Below, one piece after another: positions 59,342 to 64,000 of a DNA stretch of 64,000 nt. Under the pieces are notes generated by a model. It did no database searches. It was not told the origin of the DNA and saw only the letters and a program-made list of their open reading frames with translations. Source of the stretch: PALSA-610 sp038213435. GTDB lineage: Bacteria; Actinomycetota; Acidimicrobiia; IMCC26256; PALSA-610. The stretch lies in assembly GCA_038213435.1 (NCBI GenBank), contig JBBQTI010000016.1, positions 1 to 64,000 on the forward strand, in the 5' to 3' direction. Within the stretch, counting starts at the first letter, position 1. Each line of letters begins with the position of its first letter. The position numbers and the translations under genes were made by a program.

Positions 59342-60259
59342 CTACGGAAGGCGCCGGTCTCCGGCGAGCGAGTGGACGAGCTCGGCGTTGCGGTCGCCGC
59401 TCTCGAAGTGGGTCTCGAGTACCCACGCCCGCTTCAGGTACAGGTGCACGTCGACCTCCCACGTGAAGCCCATGCCGCCGAACACTTGGGTCGCCGCCTT
59501 GCCGTTTGCGATCGCCGCGTCACCGGCGACGACCTTCGCGCCGTGGACGAGCCGGCGTCTCGTGTTCGGATCCGACTCCTCGTCGAGAGCCGCGCCCGCG
59601 CTGTAGGCGGCGGCGCGCGCCACCTCGGTACGCGTGAGCATGTCGGCGAGCATGTGCTTGATCGCCTGGAACCCACCAATGGGCCGGTCGAACTGAACGC
59701 GCTCCTTCGCGTACTCGACTGCGAGCTCGGTCAGCCGGTCGGCGAGGCCGAGCTGGAATGCGGCGGTGACGGTCGCGCCCGCGAGATCCCAGGGGATGCG
59801 ACCCACGTCGGCGGGTATTCCCTCAGGCAGCTCCGCCACCCGGGCCACCGGCGTGCACGGATCGAGCGGCCACGGCGAACGATCGGCCTCGACCGCGCTC
59901 GGGTCGATCAGAAGCAACGTGCCTCCGGATACGACCACTATCACGTCGAGCTGATCGAGATGCTCGATCCAGACCGGGCGCGACCAGAACGCGACGCCCG
60001 CGACACGTCCGTCGCCCAGCAACAGCGATGGAACGAGGGGCCCGGGCACGCAGAACCGGCCGAGCTGTTCGAAGACGACGACGCAGTCGGCCCACGAGAA
60101 CCCGTCGGCGCGCAACGAGAACACTCCCGCTCCGGCCAACTCGTCGAACAGTGCCCGGTCGAAGCCGGCGCGCACGCGCTCGATCGGCACGCGCGCCGCG
60201 AGCATCGACGCAATACCGTCGCGCAGCGCGACCTGGTCGTCGGAGAGATCGAGGTCCAC
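59342..60259 (-). CDS. Acyl-CoA dehydrogenase, short subunit
   Basis: A 305-residue ACAD. It starts MDLDLSDDQVALRDGIASML and keeps VEYAKERVQFDRPIGGFQAI and GGMGFTWEVDVHLYLKRAWV, but the middle domain is shortened and the C-terminal GTSEIQ-type tail is missing (it ends ELVHSLAGDRRLP). Short tail-less subunits pair with a full-length one in the alpha2beta2 ACADs of mycobacterial sterol catabolism, such as FadE28-FadE29. The adjacent full-length ACAD overlaps it by 1 nt, which supports the heteromer idea. GTG 60259 is used. Confidence 0.85.
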   Translation of the reverse strand: MDLDLSDDQVALRDGIASMLAARVPIERVRAGFDRALFDELAGAGVFSLRADGFSWADCVVVFEQLGRFCVPGPLVPSLLLGDGRVAGVAFWSRPVWIEHLDQLDVIVVVSGGTLLLIDPSAVEADRSPWPLDPCTPVARVAELPEGIPADVGRIPWDLAGATVTAAFQLGLADRLTELAVEYAKERVQFDRPIGGFQAIKHMLADMLTRTEVARAAAYSAGAALDEESDPNTRRRLVHGAKVVAGDAAIANGKAATQVFGGMGFTWEVDVHLYLKRAWVLETHFESGDRNAELVHSLAGDRRLP

Positions 60260-61407
60260 TACCGCGGCTCCCGGGGCAGGCCGAGCACGCGCTCACCGAT
60301 GATGTTGCGCTGGATCTGCGATGACCCCGCCGCGATCGTGAGCGCCAGCGTGCGCAACCGCTCCTCGACGTATTCGTTGTCGTCGACGTGCAACGCGTCC
60401 CGGTACAGCGCCCGCATACACACCTCACCGAAGCGCTGACGTGCTTCGGAGTACGCGAGCTTCATCACCATCGCTCCCGGCCCGGGCACGTCGCGCGCCG
60501 ACTGCGACACGTTGCGCTTCGTGAGCGCCCACAACGCGTCGAGCTCCGCGATACACCGGCCCAGATCGACCTCGGTGTTACGGCTGATCGCGTCGATCGG
60601 CCGCAACGACGCGAGATCCTCGGCCAGGCGTATGGAATCGACGAGCTCGCTCACGAACGCGGTGCCGCGCTCGTACTTCAAGGTCACATTGGTGACGCGC
60701 CATCCGTCGTTCTCGGCGCCGACCCGGTTCGCGACCGGCACGCGCACGTCGGTGAGGAAGACCTCCGCGAATTCGGAGCTCCCGAGCACCGTCTTGAGGG
60801 GCCGCACCTCGATGCCGGGCAGGTCCATCGGGAGAATGAGCCACGAGATGCCACGGTTCTTCGGCACGTCGGGATCGGTGCGCACGAGGAACTCGCCGAC
60901 GTCGGCGATCTGGCCGAACGAGCACCAGATCTTCTGGCCGTTCAGCACGTAGTCGTCGCCGTCGCGATCGGCGCGCGTGCGCAGCGACGCGAGGTCGGAG
61001 CCGGCACCGGGCTCCGAGAACCCTTGGCACCACACCTCGTCGCCGCACAGGATCCGCGGCAGGTGGGCGGCCTTCTGCTCGTCGGTTCCCTCTTCGATGA
61101 GTGTCGGCCCGGCGTGCAGGGTCCCCACGAAGTTGACGCCGACGTACGGTGCCCGGGCGCGTGCCGTCTCCTCGTAGAAGATCAGCTGCTCGGTCGGAGA
61201 AGCGCCGCGGCCGCCGTACTCCTTGGGCCAATGCAGACCGGCGTAACCGGCGTCGAAGAGACGTCGCTGCCAGTCGGTGTCCCACGTGCGTCGTTCGGTC
61301 CACGCGTCGCGCGGCGGCTGCGGCGCGAGCGTCGGCAGTACCACGTCGAGCCACGCGTGCAGCTCGGCACGAAACGATTCGTCGGCGTCCGAGTAGCGCA
61401 GCTCCAC
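60259..61407 (-). CDS. Acyl-CoA dehydrogenase, full-length subunit
   Basis: A 382-residue acyl-CoA dehydrogenase. MELRYSDADESFRAELHAWL, WCQGFSEPGAGSDLASLRTR, DYVLNGQKIWCSFGQIADVG and the terminal SSQIQRNIIGERVLGLP are typical for FadE29-like subunits. The N-terminal half contains the usual acyl-binding region and SEPGAGSDLASL. The stop overlaps the start of the short ACAD by 1 nt (TAGTG). The pair is followed by a CoA ligase and preceded by the TAP-like hydrolase gene. Substrate probably a ring- or side-chain-bearing acyl-CoA. Confidence 0.88.
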   Translation of the reverse strand: MELRYSDADESFRAELHAWLDVVLPTLAPQPPRDAWTERRTWDTDWQRRLFDAGYAGLHWPKEYGGRGASPTEQLIFYEETARARAPYVGVNFVGTLHAGPTLIEEGTDEQKAAHLPRILCGDEVWCQGFSEPGAGSDLASLRTRADRDGDDYVLNGQKIWCSFGQIADVGEFLVRTDPDVPKNRGISWLILPMDLPGIEVRPLKTVLGSSEFAEVFLTDVRVPVANRVGAENDGWRVTNVTLKYERGTAFVSELVDSIRLAEDLASLRPIDAISRNTEVDLGRCIAELDALWALTKRNVSQSARDVPGPGAMVMKLAYSEARQRFGEVCMRALYRDALHVDDNEYVEERLRTLALTIAAGSSQIQRNIIGERVLGLPREPR

Positions 61408-61462
61408 GAAGCGGGCAGTCTACGAGCGCGGGGTCTCCACGATCGCTTCGACGAACGCGCGA

Positions 61463-62932
61463 TCACGCGCAGCGCGTTCCGGACGCGGGTACGGCGAGCT
61501 CGAGGAGGTAGCGGTCGACGTGCCCGTCGACGCACTCGTCGCCGCGTCCGTACGACGTGTGGCTCGCGGCCTCGGAGGTCAAGAGCCGCCCCGACTGCAG
61601 CTCCGACGCTAGAGACTGCGCCCACGAATACGGCGTGGCCGGATCGTGGGTCGTGCCGACGACGACGATCGGGGGTGCGCCCGGAGCATGGATGGGAGCC
61701 GCCCTGCCCTCGGCCGGCACCGGCCAGAAGGTGCACGGCAATCCGAGCCAGACGGTCGACGCCCCGAAATGGGGCGCGACGCGCGCGGCGCGCACCGCGA
61801 GCTGCTGTACGCCCGTGACCGTCGCCGGTGCCGGCGCGTCGAGGCAGCCAATCGCGTACAGGGCCGCGGTCTCGTTCGAGTACGTCCCGCCCGGTTTACG
61901 ACCGGTGTACGCATCGGCGAGCGCGAGCATCCGGCCGCCGGCGCCACGGCCCGCCTGCGCGAGCGCCGCGGCGAGGTCGTCATAGCCGCCGGCTCCCGCG
62001 TACAGCGCGCTGGCAACCGCGATATCGAGCTCCCCCGGGCCGAGCGTGCGCCGCTCCGCGCCTACCATGGCCGGCTCGCGCTCCGCCGCGATCGCCCGAG
62101 CCAGATCGTCGTAGGCAACGGTCGGGTCGCGGCCGTGCGCGAACGCGCACGACCCATCCGCTCGGCAGTGGGCGAAGAACGCGGCCAGATCGTCGTCGAA
62201 GCTCTTGGCCTGATCGAGCGTGCTGTCGGCGTACGAGCGCGCCGGATCGATCGCCCCGTCGAGCACCATCGCCCGGACGTGTTGCGGGAACAGGTCGGCG
62301 TATACCGCCCCGACCAACGTGCCGTACGAGAAGCCGAGGTAGCTGATCCGCTCGTCTCCGATCGCCGCCCGGATCGCGTCGAGGTCGCGAGCGGTGGCCG
62401 CCGTCGACACATACCGGAGGAGGTCTCCGCTGTTCCGCCGGCAGGCGTCGACGAATGCACGCGCTGCCGCGACGTTCTGCGCGACCGCGGCCGCCGTTCG
62501 CGGATCGTGATCGACCGCGTAGAACGGATCGAGATGGTCGAGACAGCGCACGGGCGCGCTCCCGCCGACGCCGCGCGGATCCCACGACACGAGATCGAAC
62601 GAGGCACGGATCGCGGCGGGGAAGACGCCCACCGCGTTGCGGAGGAACTCGACGCCCGACCCGCCGGGACCGCCGGGATTCGTGAAGAGCACGCCGATCC
62701 GCTTGCGCGACGCCGGAATTCGCGCCAGCGCGAGCTCGATGTGCGGACCATTCGGGCGGGTGAAGTCGAGCGGCACCGACAAACGCCCGCATTCCACCTT
62801 GTCACACCGCGTCCACTCGATCGCGCCCGTTTGCTGCCGGCGCGGAACCACCGTGCCGCGACTTCCCGCGCACGCGCCCGCCGCCGCCACCAGGCCGACG
62901 AGCACCGCGGAAAGGGGTCGACGGCCCATCAT
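61463..62932 (-). CDS. Alpha/beta-hydrolase lipoprotein (TAP/SlpD-like)
   Basis: A 489-residue exported hydrolase. The signal peptide LSAVLVGLVAAAGAC ends in a lipobox (Cys21). NPGGPGGSGVEFL forms the oxyanion region, YLGFSYGTLVGAVYADLFPQ contains the nucleophile Ser202, VVGTTHDPATPYSWAQSL the Asp, and SHTSYGRGDEC the His. This is the layout of the actinobacterial TAP-like proteases and related peptidases/esterases. It likely releases amino acids from peptides or acts on esters at the cell surface. ATG 62932 lies 19 nt from the divergent GNAT GTG 62952. Confidence 0.9.
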   Translation of the reverse strand: MMGRRPLSAVLVGLVAAAGACAGSRGTVVPRRQQTGAIEWTRCDKVECGRLSVPLDFTRPNGPHIELALARIPASRKRIGVLFTNPGGPGGSGVEFLRNAVGVFPAAIRASFDLVSWDPRGVGGSAPVRCLDHLDPFYAVDHDPRTAAAVAQNVAAARAFVDACRRNSGDLLRYVSTAATARDLDAIRAAIGDERISYLGFSYGTLVGAVYADLFPQHVRAMVLDGAIDPARSYADSTLDQAKSFDDDLAAFFAHCRADGSCAFAHGRDPTVAYDDLARAIAAEREPAMVGAERRTLGPGELDIAVASALYAGAGGYDDLAAALAQAGRGAGGRMLALADAYTGRKPGGTYSNETAALYAIGCLDAPAPATVTGVQQLAVRAARVAPHFGASTVWLGLPCTFWPVPAEGRAAPIHAPGAPPIVVVGTTHDPATPYSWAQSLASELQSGRLLTSEAASHTSYGRGDECVDGHVDRYLLELAVPASGTRCA

Positions 62933-62951
62933 GTCACCCTAGGCTGGGCGG

Positions 62952-63440
62952 GTGTTCCGCCTCAGCGCGCACGCCGACCCCGCGTTCCTCGCGGAGATGT
63001 TGTACGAAGCCGTCAACTGGCGCGACGACGGCGCCGAAGAACGTCCGGCGCTCGACACGGTGCTCTCGGTTCCCGAGAACGCGCGCTACATCACCGAGTG
63101 GGGACGGCCGGGCGATGTCGCGTTGTATGCGCTCGATCGTCGCGACGAGCCGGTCGGCGCCGCGTGGTTGCGCCTCTTCACCGCCGCAGAGCCCGGCTAC
63201 GGCTACGTCGCCGACGACGTCCCCGAGCTCGCGATCGCCGTGTACCCCGAGTTCCGCGGTCAACGGGTCGGCACCCTGTTGCTGGGCTCCGTCATCGCAC
63301 GCGCCGAACGGGACCGCACGCGGGCGATCAGCCTGAGCGTGAACCGCGACAATCCGGTGAGGCACCTGTACGCGCGGTACAGCTTCGAGGTCGTAGGCGA
63401 ATCGGGCGACGCGCTGACGATGGTCCTCGACGTCACCTGA
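62952..63440 (+). CDS. GNAT-family N-acetyltransferase
   Basis: A 162-residue GNAT protein. The motif A segment ELAIAVYPEFRGQRVGTLLL (R/Q-x-x-G-x-G/A within RGQRVG) and the following ARAERDRTRAISLSVNRDN and LYARYSFEVVGESGDAL are typical. Substrate unknown; toxins, antibiotics or amino acids are possible. GTG 62952 is used. The 45-bp tandem repeat begins 7 nt after its stop codon. Confidence 0.85.
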   Translation: MFRLSAHADPAFLAEMLYEAVNWRDDGAEERPALDTVLSVPENARYITEWGRPGDVALYALDRRDEPVGAAWLRLFTAAEPGYGYVADDVPELAIAVYPEFRGQRVGTLLLGSVIARAERDRTRAISLSVNRDNPVRHLYARYSFEVVGESGDALTMVLDVT

Positions 63441-63447
63441 CCAAATC

Positions 63448-63558
63448 CTTGCCAACAGTTGGGCGCAAAACCGACGCATGGCGGTCACTTTTCTTGCCAA
63501 CAGTTGGGCGCAAAACCGACGCGTGGCAGTCACTTTTCTTGCCAACAGTTGGCGCGAA
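63448..63558. repeat. 45-bp tandem repeat, 2.5 copies, each with a palindrome
   Basis: Complete units occupy 63448-63492 and 63493-63537, and a partial third starts at 63538. The two full copies differ at only two positions. Each copy begins CTTGCCAACAGTTGG, which includes the palindrome CCAACAGTTGG (5-bp arms, 1-nt centre). The period of 45 bp is about four DNA helical turns, so palindromes recur on one face. It lies between the GNAT gene and a membrane-protein gene whose start is at 63615. Possible roles are an operator array or a structured leader. Confidence 0.85.
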
Positions 63559-63614
63559 ATGGGGGTGGGGGCTCCGGTTGGCGATGTCGGAGCGTCGGCG
63601 GGGAGGATGCAGCG

Positions 63615-64000
63615 GTGCGCGACGAGCCCCAGGAACCGAAGTCCGGGGACTCGGCACCGGCGCCCACCTTCGGGGCCCCGCACCCCAACGGGGCGGCACA
63701 CCCGGCGAAGTCCGGCCGAACGCACGCGCCGTGGGAGTTCGTCGTCCTCGCGTTGTTCGTCGCGATCGTGGGCATCGGCATCATCTTGGGCTGGACGCTG
63801 GTCGGCTCGCACTCGCCGGAGCGTCTCGACGACGCGTCGGCCGCCGCGGTCTCCGCCGCGTGCCTCCACGCGCAGGCGGAGCTGAAGACGCTCCCCAACT
63901 CCTCCCCGCGGCTCGGCGCCGACCGGGTCGCGCGCGTTCGGGCCGAGAACGTGGTGTTGCGGGCGATGGTGGCGCGATTCGAATCGGTGCATCCGCGTTC
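63615..64000 (+). CDS. Single-pass membrane protein, 3' end outside the window
   Basis: The first 128 codons of a gene starting GTG 63615, with GGGAGGA 7 nt upstream. The N-terminal 40 residues are Pro/Ala/Gly-rich (PKSGDSAPAPTFGAPHPNGA) and precede one transmembrane helix (FVVLALFVAIVGIGIILGW, about residues 48-66). The outer part begins with ASAAAVSAACLHAQAELKTL and continues helical to the window edge. It resembles actinobacterial membrane-anchored proteins of unknown function. The tandem palindrome repeat lies directly upstream and may control it. Confidence 0.65.
   Translation, partial: MRDEPQEPKSGDSAPAPTFGAPHPNGAAHPAKSGRTHAPWEFVVLALFVAIVGIGIILGWTLVGSHSPERLDDASAAAVSAACLHAQAELKTLPNSSPRLGADRVARVRAENVVLRAMVARFESVHPR

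Noticed and set aside
63448..63558. CRISPR array
   Set aside because: The repeats are directly tandem with no spacers of distinct sequence, and no cas genes are present.
1..64000. tRNA or rRNA genes
   Set aside because: No stretch with a convincing T-loop GTTCRANNC plus acceptor pairing, and no rRNA-like conserved segments were recognised; a covariance-model search would be decisive.

Overview
The window looks like chromosomal DNA of an uncultured high-GC actinobacterium, most likely class Acidimicrobiia. The signs are the very high GC content, frequent GTG starts, dense GTGA/ATGA-coupled operons, many paralogous SDR, acyl-CoA ligase and acyl-CoA dehydrogenase genes, a secreted protein built of GYWLVASDGGVFAF-type repeats, and a DUF222/HNH gene carrying an actinobacterial LexA box. 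The class assignment is an inference. No rRNA, tRNA or CRISPR array was recognised.

Positions 1-6164 are a loosely packed accessory region: a short ANTAR protein, two decayed paralogous zinc-ribbon genes, small hypothetical proteins, a degenerate HATPase-like protein, a cupin, an NrtS-like membrane protein, a frameshifted DUF2127 gene and a GNAT acetyltransferase. Positions 6192-11191 look like a compact integrated element: a CHC2-finger/RecA-like ATPase, a TOTE-type archaeo-eukaryotic primase and a winged-helix protein, all on the minus strand, with a large serine recombinase at one edge. A 9-bp direct repeat flanks it. This is the strongest candidate for an under-described system.

Positions 11230-25812 mix a phasin-like coiled-coil protein, a large secreted glycan-lyase-like protein, an SDR/ligase/ACAD operon, a beta-lactamase-fold esterase, a GH-D-like glycosidase, a methyltransferase, and broken genes (EAL fragment, DUF222-HNH, HIT, PAS-GGDEF-EAL). 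Several of the breaks are single-base indels, often in short C/G runs, so assembly error must be excluded before they are called pseudogenes.

Positions 25852-62932 are dominated by beta-oxidation-like catabolism of an unidentified CoA-activated substrate, possibly steroid, isoprenoid or alicyclic acids. The set includes four AMP-forming CoA ligases, four acyl-CoA dehydrogenases (two as an overlapping pair), HSD17B4-type and other SDRs, enoyl-CoA hydratase, two SCP2-type thiolase-like proteins (one coupled to a DUF35 Zn/OB protein, as in steroid side-chain retro-aldolases), FAS1-type hydratase halves, SnoaL-like protein, DUF2889, amidohydrolases, an LLM oxidoreductase, an aldehyde dehydrogenase and two TetR regulators. 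Among these lie two divergent AI-2E-type permeases, a PuuD-like membrane protein, a LysM protein, Ppx/GppA, a phosphoesterase lipoprotein and a TAP-like hydrolase lipoprotein. The right end holds a GNAT gene, a 45-bp tandem repeat with internal palindromes, and the start of a single-pass membrane protein that runs off the window.
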